Assembly (NCBI RefSeq): GCF_000328565.1
Contig: NC_019966.1
Span: 1,984,001 to 2,048,000, forward strand
From: Mycobacterium sp. JS623
GTDB taxonomy: Bacteria; Actinomycetota; Actinomycetes; Mycobacteriales; Mycobacteriaceae
Direction: 5' to 3'
DNA length: 64,000 bases
The number at the start of each line of letters is the position of its first letter. The first letter of the stretch is position 1. A program made the translations under genes and the position numbers. This document shows positions 16,855 to 25,436 of this stretch, in pieces. Under the pieces are notes generated by a model. That model searched no databases and was not told the origin of the DNA. It saw only the letters and a list, made by a program, of their open reading frames with translations.

Positions 16855-16879
16855 TAAGCTACTGCTATAAATTAGCCTA
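16855..16879. promoter_or_regulatory. marR promoter and candidate operator
   Basis: TAAGCTA-N11-TAGCCTA is an inverted repeat with one mismatch. It ends at the A of the marR ATG and contains TATAAA at 16866-16871. That box would place transcription start at about the ATG, so the marR mRNA would be leaderless and the operator would cover the -10 box. The region is shared with the divergent adenylate kinase/sthA unit. Confidence 0.55.
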
Positions 16880-17373
16880 TGCACGAAGAACGCTCTAGAG
16901 GGACACGAGAGGGGATCGCTGAGACCCTCGACCGGGCCGCGGTGCTGCTCGTGCGGCACATCTCCCGGGCCACCAGCCTTACTTCTCGAGCCGCGCTAAG
17001 GGCGCTTCGCGAGGACGGTCCAACTCGGCTCACCGAGCTCGCGTGCTCGCAGGGTGTCAGCCAGCCGGCGATGACTCAATTGGTGGGTCGGTTGGAGCGC
17101 GAAGGCCTGGTTGTACGGCTGATCGATCCTGAGGACGCGCGCGCGACATTGGTCGATATCACCGAATCTGGGCGCGCAGCGTGGTCTGAGCTGAAGGAAT
17201 CCCGACGCGAGCGGCTGGCGGAACTGCTGGACAACCTGTCACCCGATGAGGAGGCTTCGCTTGGTCTGGCCATGCGCGTTGCACTGCCGCTGATCGAGCA
17301 ACTAACCCGCTACGCTGCCGCAGACCCGAAGCCCCAGTCGGCGCCAACGGGTTTGGCGTCCGAAGCCGTCTGA
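16879..17373 (+). CDS. MarR family transcriptional regulator
   Basis: A 164-residue winged-helix regulator. The recognition region is LTELACSQGVSQPAMTQLVG and the wing is GLVVRLIDPEDARATLVDIT, followed by a dimerisation helix (LKESRRERLAELLDNLS). Length and order are typical of MarR proteins. It is divergent from the adenylate kinase/unknown/sthA set and upstream of the truncated carboxylic acid reductase gene, so either may be its target. There is no ribosome site before the ATG, in agreement with the leaderless promoter. Confidence 0.9.
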   Translation: MHEERSRGTREGIAETLDRAAVLLVRHISRATSLTSRAALRALREDGPTRLTELACSQGVSQPAMTQLVGRLEREGLVVRLIDPEDARATLVDITESGRAAWSELKESRRERLAELLDNLSPDEEASLGLAMRVALPLIEQLTRYAAADPKPQSAPTGLASEAV

Positions 17374-17592
17374 TTCGAAGCCTCCATACGCAGCTCACGA
17401 GCGGAGTGATCGTGCAATTCTGCCGGGTTCCCGACATTGTTGCCAGCCGAGGCCGCCCTGCGTCAAACTTCGCCGGATGTGGCTTCTCTCGAAGGCAAAT
17501 CGCCTTCGCCGTCAACGAAATCAGCTGCCCCACACCAGCCAGCTAGCCGACAAGGCTGCCTGCTTGCGGTCAACACCGATCAGGAGGTTTCG

Positions 17593-18234
17593 ATGTCGGC
17601 TGACAACCCACATGAGCCGGTCGGCTTCGCCGACGGCCCGGCATTCGGACAGCGCGCCGTGCAGTTCGTCCAAGATCCCGACCCGGGACGCACCTTCGCC
17701 GAGCCTCTACCTCGATTCGAAACGATCACCTACAGGCAACTGTGGGAGCGCGCGGGCGCGATCGCCAGCGCGTGGACAAACAAGCCCGTGCGTGCCGGCG
17801 ACCGAGTGTGTCTTCTGGGATACCTCAGCATGGATCGCGTCCTGATTGATGTGGCGTTGATTCGTCTTGGCGCCGTGGCGGTTCCGTTGCAAGCCGGTGC
17901 ACCGGTAACACAACTGAAGACCATCGTCGCAGAGGCGAAGCCAGGAGTGATCGCCGCCAGCATCGGTTACCTGCCCGATGCGCTCGAACTCGTGCTGACG
18001 GGCCATGCACCGACCCGATTGGTCGTTTTTGACCAGCAGCGCGAGGATGATCACCACCAAGAGGCAGTCAGGGCAGCACGACGCAGGTTGGCGCGCGCCC
18101 ACACACCAATGATCGTAGAAACGGTGGCCGATGCGCTCTCACGGGGCGAACGGCTTCCTCCCGCGCCGACGTTTGCAGCGCCCGACGTCGTCGTCACATA
18201 CGTCTCGAACTTGCGGCTGCTAGGCCTGCTGTAG
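17593..18234 (+). pseudogene. Truncated carboxylic acid reductase (FadD9/CAR-type), part of adenylation domain only
   Basis: The 213-residue product begins inside a CAR adenylation domain. It carries GFADGPAFGQRAVQFV, LPRFETITYRQLW, RAGDRVCLLGYLSMD, LIRLGAVAVPLQAGAPVTQL and RLVVFDQQREDDH, matching FadD9/CAR block by block. It stops just before the AMP-binding P-loop (YTSGSTGTPKG in intact enzymes) and reads VVTYVSNLRLLGLL instead. The rest of the adenylation domain, the carrier domain and the reductase domain are missing; full enzymes have about 1170 residues. The ATG at 17593 has a strong AGGAGG five bases upstream, so a fragment may still be translated. It cannot activate acids. Confidence 0.75.
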
Positions 18235-18415
18235 AGGGTGCGCGGTGTCAGCGCATGGGACGGACACCGATGGACGTGGATCCTCACCGACGCCTCGTCA
18301 CCCCGCAACATCTCGTCGGCCAGCAGGCAACCGTGCGCGCAAATTCTGGGCGGTCGTTTGGATGGGGCCGGGTGGCACTCTCGGTGGGCATGAAAGTGAC
18401 GGCGTGTGGGCAGGG

Positions 18416-19240
18416 TTAGGCGGTTGTGGTGTGGAAGACCGGCCAGCCAATCTCGGTGCGCCAGGACGTTTCGTCGCGGGTGTCGTGGGGGCCGACGAGG
18501 AAGTACTCGCGAATCGGGCCATCGACGGCGATCGCGTGCTGGGCGACGTGGGTGGCCAGGTCGCCGTAGGCCAGGTCGAAGTCGCGATACGGGCCTGCGT
18601 GCACCACGGTGGCCAATTCGGCGGCTGGTACCACGAGTTCGGTGAGGCGTCCGGTACGTCGGAAGTCGCCGCCGACGGGAACGAAAACGGTCGCCTGCCC
18701 TCGGTCGCTGGCGATTAGGTCGTCGGCGAAGATGCCCCCAGCCGGGCCGCTGACGCGCACGCCTTGAGCAGTGAGGGTGGCATACAACTCGGCCAGCGCC
18801 CCCTGGACCCAGGTCAGTGCATCGCCTACGTCGACGACCTCGCTGATCGCGACTGCCTCGGTGGCTTCGACTCTGCGGTAACCTATCCGCCCCGCAGAAA
18901 CAGGCCCGGGCTCAAGGAGCTCACGAAGAGTCTCAACGGCTTGCTTGGTCTGCGCGAGTTGGGATTCCAGCCGCATGAGGTGCGCATTGACCAGTTCGTT
19001 GCGTCGACGAATGTCGGTGGTGCTCATCACGGTGCGGATCTCGTCGAGGGGCATCTCCAGAGTCCGGAAGCGGCGAATGATCTGTGCTGTCGAGATCTGG
19101 TCGGTGCTGTAGCGGCGGTAGCCGGTATCGCGATCAACATCAACGGGCTCGAGCAGCCCGATCTGGTGATAGTGGCGCAGCATCTTCACGCTCAGTTGCG
19201 TCGCACGGGAGAAGTCCCCGATGGCCAACAGCGCGGGCAT
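18416..19240 (-). CDS. MerR family regulator with GyrI-like effector domain
   Basis: A 274-residue protein. The N-terminal MerR helix-turn-helix and wing are clear (LAIGDFSRATQLSVKMLRHY, IGLLEPVDVDRDTGYRRYS), followed by a coiled linker (LVNAHLMRLESQLAQTKQAVE) and a C-terminal GyrI/AraC-effector-like domain (GPAGGIFADD, VVPAAELATVVHAGPY). This is the BmrR/TipA type that senses small organic molecules. The start at 19240 is chosen because the family begins there. The perfect dyad at 19254-19274 lies in its promoter. It is divergent from the SnoaL/SDR/PPOX/LLM set, the likely target. Confidence 0.92.
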   Translation of the reverse strand: MPALLAIGDFSRATQLSVKMLRHYHQIGLLEPVDVDRDTGYRRYSTDQISTAQIIRRFRTLEMPLDEIRTVMSTTDIRRRNELVNAHLMRLESQLAQTKQAVETLRELLEPGPVSAGRIGYRRVEATEAVAISEVVDVGDALTWVQGALAELYATLTAQGVRVSGPAGGIFADDLIASDRGQATVFVPVGGDFRRTGRLTELVVPAAELATVVHAGPYRDFDLAYGDLATHVAQHAIAVDGPIREYFLVGPHDTRDETSWRTEIGWPVFHTTTA

Positions 19241-19253
19241 GGCTTCAGTGTGC

Positions 19254-19274
19254 ACTCTCCCCTAGGGGGAGAGT
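19254..19274. promoter_or_regulatory. MerR operator
   Basis: ACTCTCCCC-TAG-GGGGAGAGT is a perfect 9-3-9 inverted repeat, 14 bases before the merR ATG. On the minus strand it lies in the 19-base space between GTGACT and CACACT, the long spacing typical of MerR-activated promoters. The same dyad would also serve the divergent operon starting at 19372. Confidence 0.75.
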
Positions 19275-19371
19275 CACGCCCCGAACTCGTCTTGACTCGC
19301 CCACAGTGTGAGCGCGGACGGTGAGATCACCGGCTGCAACACCGCGCCGGCCACTGAGTGGGAGACAGATC

Positions 19372-19734
19372 ATGAAAGAGATCGACCTGACGGGGGTCGT
19401 TGCCGACCACATCGACGCGATCAATGCTGGCGACACCGATCTCGCGGTCGCCACGTTCGCCGATGATGCCTATGTCAACGACAATCGCCGCGAATTCGTC
19501 GGAATCGACGCGATCCGCCGTTGGGTGGCCAAGGAGATGGTCGGCGACAAGGTGAGGATCGACGTGCTCGAGGTATTCGATCACTACGGCGACACCGTGG
19601 TGCGCGGGGCCTACGACGGCACGTTCGACCGGACCAATCTGCCCGACGACATTGTTCTGACGAGCTATTTCAGCGTGCGCGACGGCGAGATCGTCAGCCT
19701 CGCAATCGTCTTCAATCAGCCCGCCGACTACTGA
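19372..19734 (+). CDS. SnoaL-like / nuclear transport factor 2-fold protein
   Basis: A 120-residue single-domain protein with the NTF2-like pattern: an N-terminal helix (VVADHIDAINAGDTDLAVATF), then ADDAYVNDNRREFVGIDAIRRWV and a beta sheet ending DGEIVSLAIVFNQP. Such proteins are small isomerases, cyclases or binding proteins. The start at 19372 has GGGAGA upstream; the longer frame from 19321 has no family support. It is the first gene of a plus-strand set with an SDR and two F420/flavin-type enzymes, facing the MerR gene. Confidence 0.8.
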   Translation: MKEIDLTGVVADHIDAINAGDTDLAVATFADDAYVNDNRREFVGIDAIRRWVAKEMVGDKVRIDVLEVFDHYGDTVVRGAYDGTFDRTNLPDDIVLTSYFSVRDGEIVSLAIVFNQPADY

Positions 19735-19778
19735 CCTGGCACCGTCCGGCACACAACACGGAATTGGAGGATCAACTA

Positions 19779-20504
19779 ATGACGCGACTGGCTGGCAAGG
19801 TCGCCGTAATCACCGGCGGCGGTAGCGGTATCGGGCTGGCGACGGCACAGCGGTTCGTCGACGAAGGCGCCCACGTCTTCATCATGGGCCGCCGCCGACG
19901 CGAGCTGGATAAGGCCAAGGCGTTGATCGGTGACGGCCTCAGCACCGTCGTCGGCGACGTGACGCGCAGCGCTGACCTGGACAAGTTGTTCCTGACAGTC
20001 CTCGACCAAGAGAGCGGCTTGGACATTTTGGTGGCGAATTCGGCTCGGGCGGACGCCGAAATGCTAGGCAAAATCACCGAAGAAAACTTCGATGCCACCT
20101 TCAACCTCAACGCCCGCGCCACGCTTTTCACGGTTCAAAAGGCACTCCCGCTGATCCGTGCCGGCGGCTCGGTCGTTCTGATTGGATCCACCTCCGGCCA
20201 ATTGGGCGTTCCCGGTTACAGCGCTTACAGCGCCACGAAGGCCGCGCTGCGGTCCTATACCCGCACCTGGACCCAGGAGTTCAACGACCGCGGCATCCGG
20301 TTCAACACCTTGAGCCCGGGCCCGGTCGACACTCCCATGTTGCACGACCAGGCTGACACGGCACAGTTCGCCGCGGCGGTACCACTCAAGCGGTTGCGTC
20401 GCCCCGAAGAGATCGCCGCCGCTGCGCTGTTTTTGGCGTCCGACGACAGCAGCTTCGTGGCCGGCGTCGAGCTGAGCGTCGATGGTGGCATGGCCCAGGT
20501 TTAA
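19779..20504 (+). CDS. SDR family oxidoreductase
   Basis: A 241-residue classical short-chain dehydrogenase. The cofactor loop is TGGGSGIG, followed by ANSARADAEM (in place of NNAG). The catalytic Ser is in IGSTSGQLG and the Tyr-Lys pair in YSAYSATKAAL, with the C-terminal SVDGGMAQ block. The R-R-R residues after the second strand (MGRRRRE) suggest NADP(H). GGAGG lies nine bases before the ATG at 19779. It is the second gene of the MerR-facing set and probably oxidises or reduces a small alcohol/ketone handled by the pathway. Confidence 0.92.
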   Translation: MTRLAGKVAVITGGGSGIGLATAQRFVDEGAHVFIMGRRRRELDKAKALIGDGLSTVVGDVTRSADLDKLFLTVLDQESGLDILVANSARADAEMLGKITEENFDATFNLNARATLFTVQKALPLIRAGGSVVLIGSTSGQLGVPGYSAYSATKAALRSYTRTWTQEFNDRGIRFNTLSPGPVDTPMLHDQADTAQFAAAVPLKRLRRPEEIAAAALFLASDDSSFVAGVELSVDGGMAQV

Positions 20505-20622
20505 CCACCGCGCCAGCCGCTCCACCGTGAATATCCCTGCGGTGAAACGGCTTTCGTACAAACACATCGCTCGACAGTTCCCCGGAATCGTCGGCACAGA
20601 ACAAATCTAGATAGGAGCGAAT

Positions 20623-21036
20623 ATGATTGCGGTTCCCGCCGGCTACCAGGATCTGCTTGAACGCCCGCTGTACGGGCATTTGGCAACGGCCCGGCCCGAC
20701 GGCTCGGTGCAAGTGAGTCCGATTTGGTTCGACTGGGACGGCGAGCTGCTGCGATTCGCGCACACCACCAAGCGGCAGAAGTACCGCAATGTACAACGCG
20801 ACCCGCGGGTTGCGATGTCGATCTCGGATCCCGATGATCCCTACCGGTATCTGGAGGTGCGCGGCGACGTCGAACGCATCGAGCCCGATCCAGCGGCGAT
20901 CTTCTTTCGGCGGATCGCCAAGCGCTACAGCGGCGATGAACCTCCTCCCGACGCCCCGCCCCCAGGCGAGGCTCCTTCCGACGCCCCGGACTGGGTGGTC
21001 ATCGTGGTTCGCCCGACCGGGTTCAGCAAGCATTGA
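20623..21036 (+). CDS. PPOX-class F420-dependent enzyme
   Basis: A 137-residue split-beta-barrel flavoprotein of the TIGR03618 type. Landmarks are LLERPLYGHLATARPDGSVQ, VSPIWFDWDGELLRF, HTTKRQKYRNVQRDPRVAMS and DDPYRYLEVRGDVE. These proteins use F420H2 to reduce varied substrates in mycobacteria. A proline-rich insert (PPPDAPPPGEAPSDAP) before the last strand is unusual but within the range of the family. A TAGGAGCG ribosome site precedes the ATG. It lies 118 bases after the SDR gene and 16 before the LLM gene. Confidence 0.87.
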   Translation: MIAVPAGYQDLLERPLYGHLATARPDGSVQVSPIWFDWDGELLRFAHTTKRQKYRNVQRDPRVAMSISDPDDPYRYLEVRGDVERIEPDPAAIFFRRIAKRYSGDEPPPDAPPPGEAPSDAPDWVVIVVRPTGFSKH

Positions 21037-21052
21037 TGCAGCGAGCACTTCA

Positions 21053-21940
21053 ATGACAACACCACACATAGACCTCGGCCGATTCGGCGTCTTCACCTGG
21101 GACCCAGGCAGCAGGTTCCTCGACCTCGGACGGGCAGTCACCCCCGAGCAGGTCCAGGAAATTGAACGGCTCGGCTACGGCACGCTATGGGTCACTGGTT
21201 CACCGCCCGCCGAATTGTCGTTCGCCGAGCCGCTTTTGGCGTTCACCACCGCACTGAAGGTGGCCACCGGCATCGTCAACATCTGGACGGCGGACGCCAA
21301 AACCGTCGCCGAGTCGTTTCACCGCATCAACACTGCCCACCCTGGCCGATTCGTGCTCGGCATCGGGGCCGGCCACCCCGAGCACACCGAGCAATATCGC
21401 AAGCCCTACGACGCGATGGTCGACTACCTCGACGAGCTAGACGAATATGGCGTACCCGCCAATCAGCGTGTGCTCGCCGCGCTCGGGCCGCGCGTGTTGA
21501 GGATGGCCGCTGAACGCACCGCCGGGGCACACCCGTACAACACCACACCCGAACACACCGCACAGGCCCGCGAAATCATCGGGCCCAACGCACTGCTGGC
21601 ACCCGAGCACAAAGTGCTGCCGATCACCGACGCCCAGGAAGCGCGCGCGGTCGGCCGCAAAGTTCTGAACACGTACAACTACCTCGGCCTCACGAACTAC
21701 GTAAACAATTTCAAGCGGCTGGGTTTCACCGACGCCGACCTCACCCCGCCCGGCAGTGACAAGTTCATCGAAGCCCTCGTCGCCTACGGCACCCCGAACG
21801 ACATCGCCAGTCGCCTGCGCGAGCATCTGCGTGCCGGGGCCAACCACGTCGTGATCCAGGTGATCGGCGGGACCGACAAGCTGTTGCCGACGCTGTCCGA
21901 ACTGGCTGGGCCGCTTGGCCTAAAGGCGAGGGCCGTGTGA
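21053..21940 (+). CDS. LLM-class F420-dependent oxidoreductase (TIGR03620-like)
   Basis: A 295-residue luciferase-like TIM barrel with the F420-subgroup motifs LGYGTLWVTGSPPAE, VATGIVNIWTADA and GRFVLGIGAGHPEH, then VLAALGPRVLRMAAERTAGAHP. It is a close paralogue of the enzyme at 5233-6084. The long upstream frame to 20789 is a shadow inside the PPOX gene; the family starts at 21053. Having PPOX-type and LLM-type F420 enzymes in one operon with an SDR suggests a reductive detoxification or catabolic pathway controlled by the divergent MerR protein. Confidence 0.9.
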   Translation: MTTPHIDLGRFGVFTWDPGSRFLDLGRAVTPEQVQEIERLGYGTLWVTGSPPAELSFAEPLLAFTTALKVATGIVNIWTADAKTVAESFHRINTAHPGRFVLGIGAGHPEHTEQYRKPYDAMVDYLDELDEYGVPANQRVLAALGPRVLRMAAERTAGAHPYNTTPEHTAQAREIIGPNALLAPEHKVLPITDAQEARAVGRKVLNTYNYLGLTNYVNNFKRLGFTDADLTPPGSDKFIEALVAYGTPNDIASRLREHLRAGANHVVIQVIGGTDKLLPTLSELAGPLGLKARAV

Positions 21941-22110
21941 AGCGCGACGTTGACTACGTGCTGATGTGCCAGGCCGTGATGGGTTAAGTTTTGCTGGCCC
22001 TCCAGGCAGGAGCTCCTCTCGGCCTCGCGGTCGTGGCGGCCCGCGTCGTAGTGGTACTGGCGGCGCTGAAAACCGAGAGATTCGCTCTACCGCCACAAAT
22101 CCGATCGGTG

Positions 22111-22545
22111 TCAGCCTGGACTGGCCATAGATGCCGACTCAGTTCCGGTGATGATGAAGCCGTCGTGTCCTGTGGCCCCCGGGCCTCCGGGGATGATCCA
22201 AATCTGTTCCACCGGTGCGCCTTCACGCTGAGCCGCCGCCGCTGAGTAGTGGCCCCCCTGGTGGTGACCTGCACCGTGTCCGGCGGTGTGCGCACCGACG
22301 GCGAGTCCGCCGGTGAACACAGCCGCGCCAATGGCGGCAGCTCCGGCGGCGACTGCGACTGACGCTGCGATTCGGTTCCGTGTCTTCGTCGGCCAACGCC
22401 ACCGCGAACGCGATTCGGCGGTAGGCGATGCGGGTCCTGCCGCCTCGATGTCGGGTGCGGGTGTCACTTCGGGTATTGGCTCGGTCGTCTCTTGCAGGTT
22501 TGGTTCAGAGGGCGGATTGCCAGGCCCTTCGGGTATTTCGGTCAT
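22111..22545 (-). CDS. Membrane-anchored protein with His/Gly-rich external part
   Basis: A 144-residue protein. The N-terminal 45 residues are acidic and proline-rich. A single transmembrane helix (SVAVAAGAAAIGAAVFTGGLAVGA) follows basic residues, and the external part is rich in His and Gly (HTAGHGAGHHQGGHYS) before IWIIPGGPG. The orientation is probably N-in. A His-rich stretch could bind metal, but similar sequences occur in mycobacterial stress proteins of unknown role. The start at 22545 was chosen over longer in-frame extensions; its ribosome site is weak. It converges with the LLM gene. Confidence 0.6.
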   Translation of the reverse strand: MTEIPEGPGNPPSEPNLQETTEPIPEVTPAPDIEAAGPASPTAESRSRWRWPTKTRNRIAASVAVAAGAAAIGAAVFTGGLAVGAHTAGHGAGHHQGGHYSAAAAQREGAPVEQIWIIPGGPGATGHDGFIITGTESASMASPG

Positions 22546-22689
22546 ATCTTGACTTTGCCGACCGATGGTGAGCGGTAGATGTGTGGCCGCGAAGACGAGG
22601 CTGTGAATGATGTGTGGCGTGTGCCACATCCGACCATGCGGAGCCGAAAGCGTGTACTCCGCATGGTGATTCAAGATGCCAACTTATCT

Positions 22690-22890
22690 GTCGTCCGGCC
22701 GCGGAACGCACGACGCGAGATTCGACTCGCCGATGTCGCCGACCCGCTGGCTCCACGGCAACTCGGCACACAACTGCTCGAACATGCCGCCGCGCGCCTT
22801 GACCGGGGACAGCTGTTAGGCATCGCCGACCAACACCATCTTCGCCCGGCCCAGGGTGGCGCAGTAAGTCGCTTTGTGCTGGGCGCGGAG
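22690..22890 (-). pseudogene. Remnant of a TrwC/TraA-type conjugative relaxase-helicase
   Basis: One minus frame reads HKATYCATLGRAKMVLVGDA, a stop codon, then QLSPVKARGGMFEQLCAELP and WSQRVGDIGES. The GRAKMVLVGD..QL.PV.A.GG pattern is the helicase region of TrwC-like relaxases carried by mycobacterial plasmids and ICEs. The in-frame TAA and loss of sequence on both sides show it is dead. It lies about 300 bases from the tmRNA-like attachment site and the integrase remnant. Confidence 0.5.
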
Positions 22891-23189
22891 TTGTCGCCGA
22901 GGAGGAGGCGATCGTACCGACCCTATCTGTCGCGGCGGCCTCTGTCGCAGGCGCCGAATGGGCGACACAGCGCAGTGAACATAGCGCGGCCGACCGACTG
23001 ATGGGGACATTATCGGCACGGTCGTCTGCTCACAGATGCCGTCTATGGAACGCGGGTCGCAATTCGTGACCTGGCTGCCAGCACTGTTACGTCGCGTAAC
23101 ACGCGCACGCATTCGCCAGGCCGCGAGCACGGCACGTAACGCACCCAGATAACAATTATCCCTGCTCAAGCTATATTTACGCAGTAATC

Positions 23190-23218
23190 GGCAGGGGTTC
23201 GAGTCCCCCTAGCTCCAC
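23190..23218 (+). other. tmRNA 3'-end-like sequence, candidate attachment site
   Basis: GGCAGGGGTTCGAGTCCCCC followed by TAGCTCCAC resembles the T-arm and acceptor 3' end of tmRNA (ssrA). No matching 5' half (GGGGCT...) is present nearby, so it is a fragment such as remains at one end of an element integrated into ssrA. The integrase remnant at 23559-23830 supports this. Confidence 0.55.
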
Positions 23219-23558
23219 TCTTTGACTACGCAGTCTGTGGCTTGGCGGCTCAGGCCTCGGAGTCTGGGACCGAGTTGACGACAGTTGTTCGTTCAAACAT
23301 CGTCACCACACTCGAACACTCGGAGTTTGACCACACTGCGGCGAGTCCGACTCATCCACCGTCTGGCGGTCTAGCCATGGCGTCGAAGAGCCCAGCCCGT
23401 GACAAACGACGGGTGGAGAGACATACCAATCGTCGCCAGGAACCAGTGATGCGTCCAGCGGCGAATCGACGGGATCGGCGGAATAGGACTCATCATGGTT
23501 TGACGGCGGTATCCGCCGCACTGCGAATCAGGCTGCCCATCGAGTCGAGGGCATCCCG

Positions 23559-23830
23559 CTAGACTGCCTTGATCACCTCTACGTATGTACCAGTGGTCAC
23601 CGTAATGGAACTGTGCCGCAGGATGCGTTGCACCGTCGCAGGCTGAACCCACATCGGGAAAAGCAATGTGGCGCAGGAGTGTCGTAGATCGTGGAGCCGG
23701 AGCTGCGGCGCCTTTGCCTTCGTACATCCGGTGGAACATGCGGTTTGCGTTTCGCGGCTCGATGTCGTGGTGTCGGATCCGAATTGCCGTACAGTGACCC
23801 AAGTTTCGGGGAGGGTGGGGTCGCCACCAG
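23559..23830 (-). pseudogene. Tyrosine recombinase (phage-type integrase) remnant
   Basis: The C-terminal catalytic part is unmistakable in one minus frame: LRLHDLRHSCATLLF (box II His-x-x-Arg-His), VQRILRHSSITVT and GTY (catalytic Tyr), ending VEVIKAV before TAG. Further upstream the related section IEPRNANRMFHRM lies in another frame, so there is at least one frameshift near 23720, and the N-terminal two thirds are absent. It lies about 340 bases from a tmRNA-like attachment sequence, as expected for an integrase beside its att site. Confidence 0.8.
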
Positions 23831-23832
23831 CC

Positions 23833-25101
23833 TCATCGCTGTTCTAACGCATTCCGGGGCCTATCTGCGGGAGCTGCCGCAGCGGTAGCAGGTGTCGCCA
23901 GCACTGCCGCGATCGCCGTCGTCAACGGCACCGACAGCGCCAACGCGATGCCGCCGACCGCCGAGCGGGCGATCTCGACAGCCACGTTCTCGCTGGTCAA
24001 CACATCACCAAGGGCGCGATTGGCGACGCTGAATAACAGCAGCAGCGGCAACGCGCTGCCCGCGTAGGCCAGCACCAGCGTGTAGACGGTGCTGGCGATG
24101 TGGTCGCGACCCACTCGCATGGCGCCGAGGAAAATCGCGCCCCGGGAACTTCCTTCGACCTGAGCCAGCTCGAACGCGGTTGATGCCTGTGTGACGGTGA
24201 CGTCGTTGAGTACGCCGAGCGAACCGATGATGAACCCGGCCAGCAACAGGCCGCTGATCGAGATATTGCCCATGTACGCCGCGACCGTGTTGTTCTCTTC
24301 CGCAAACAGGCCGGTGACATGAGTCATTTTGATTGCGCACCATGACAATAACGCCGCCAGTGATAGCGAGGTCAGGGTGCCGAGCAATGCCGCGCTGGTT
24401 CGCAAATTGACACCGTGGGCGAGGTAGAGCACTGCATACAGGATCACCGCCGACGCCACCAACGCGACGGGGATCGCGGCGGCTCCGTCCCGCAGTGCGG
24501 GCAGCATGAACACCACGAGCACCACGAACGCAACGACGATGCCGACCAGCGCGCGTAGACCGCGCCACCCGGCGATCACGACGACCACCACCGCGAATGC
24601 GGCGGACAGCGCGATCAGCGGCCATGTCCGCTCGTAGTCGTAGAACGAGTAGGCCGTCGCTCCTGTCGGCTCGACCAGACGGCTCAACCGTATGCGGTCA
24701 CCGACGGCGAACTGGAACTGGCCGGGGCCAACGCCGCTCTCCAGCAGTGTCTTCGCGCCCTCGTTCGGGCCGGAGTCGATCGCGACGAGCGTGTGCACGC
24801 AGTGCGTGTCCTCACCTTGAGCGGGTGGCGGGTTCGCCGTGAGCACCGCCCCCACTGACGGGCCGCCGCAGGTCGCGGCATTGTTGGACACTACGTGCCC
24901 GGCTTCGGTGGTGACGGCGCTGCCCGCCGCGTTCTGAAACCGCCGCGGGATGTCGAACTTCGACTGGCTCGGCCACAGCCATGCCGCCCCGACCACGACG
25001 GCGATGCCAATGGCGATCAAGAGGCCGACCACGACCTTGGCGGCCAGCGGACCGAGTGGGGCAGGGCCGGCGTGATGCGAATACGCGTGTGAGTGCGTCA
25101 C
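23833..25101 (-). CDS. YibE/F family membrane protein
   Basis: A protein of about 422 residues. The cytoplasmic N-terminus is His-rich (HSHAYSHHAG) and followed by a first helix (VVVGLLIAIGIAVVVGAAWLW). An external region comes next, then seven or eight more helices containing the YibE/F pattern (GWRGLRALVGIVVAFVVLVV, GLLLAGFIIGSLGVLNDV). The role of YibE/F proteins is unproven; they are often near metal genes, and the His cluster fits metal contact. GTG at 25101 and TTG at 25107 are both possible starts; no strong ribosome site. It runs away from the metal genes that follow. Confidence 0.87.
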   Translation of the reverse strand: MTHSHAYSHHAGPAPLGPLAAKVVVGLLIAIGIAVVVGAAWLWPSQSKFDIPRRFQNAAGSAVTTEAGHVVSNNAATCGGPSVGAVLTANPPPAQGEDTHCVHTLVAIDSGPNEGAKTLLESGVGPGQFQFAVGDRIRLSRLVEPTGATAYSFYDYERTWPLIALSAAFAVVVVVIAGWRGLRALVGIVVAFVVLVVFMLPALRDGAAAIPVALVASAVILYAVLYLAHGVNLRTSAALLGTLTSLSLAALLSWCAIKMTHVTGLFAEENNTVAAYMGNISISGLLLAGFIIGSLGVLNDVTVTQASTAFELAQVEGSSRGAIFLGAMRVGRDHIASTVYTLVLAYAGSALPLLLLFSVANRALGDVLTSENVAVEIARSAVGGIALALSVPLTTAIAAVLATPATAAAAPADRPRNALEQR

Positions 25102-25436
25102 GCGCAACAGGGTAGACGGGCGAGCGACGAGAAATTACATCCATAGTGGGCGCAAAATCAACGTGGCGGGTATAGCGGCTACCCACCGCCGAGCGTGTCG
25201 CACTCACGATCGTCATACTGCGGTGCAAAACAGAACGCCGCACGTTGCGACTGCCGCCATGGGCGAGCACCCGCGCGAGTTGCGCTCTGCACGCGGCATC
25301 GTGGAATGGCTGCCTGCAGCCAAAGGCGTTCACGGCAGCCCTTTCGTGAGTCATTCCCGTTGGCGCTGAAGCAATTCGGGCTCCTGATGCGTTTCTCCAT
25401 GATTGAGTATCGCTTCCCTGTGCGTGGATGTAGTGG
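25102..25436. other. Non-coding stretch, no cbtA found
   Basis: The region downstream of cbtB where cbtA is usually encoded. No frame on either strand has multiple membrane segments or the CbtA pattern, and nothing else was recognised. Confidence 0.5.

Noticed and set aside
22579..23169. Overlapping short frames taken as genes
   Set aside because: Only the minus frame with relaxase-like blocks is meaningful, and it has an internal stop.
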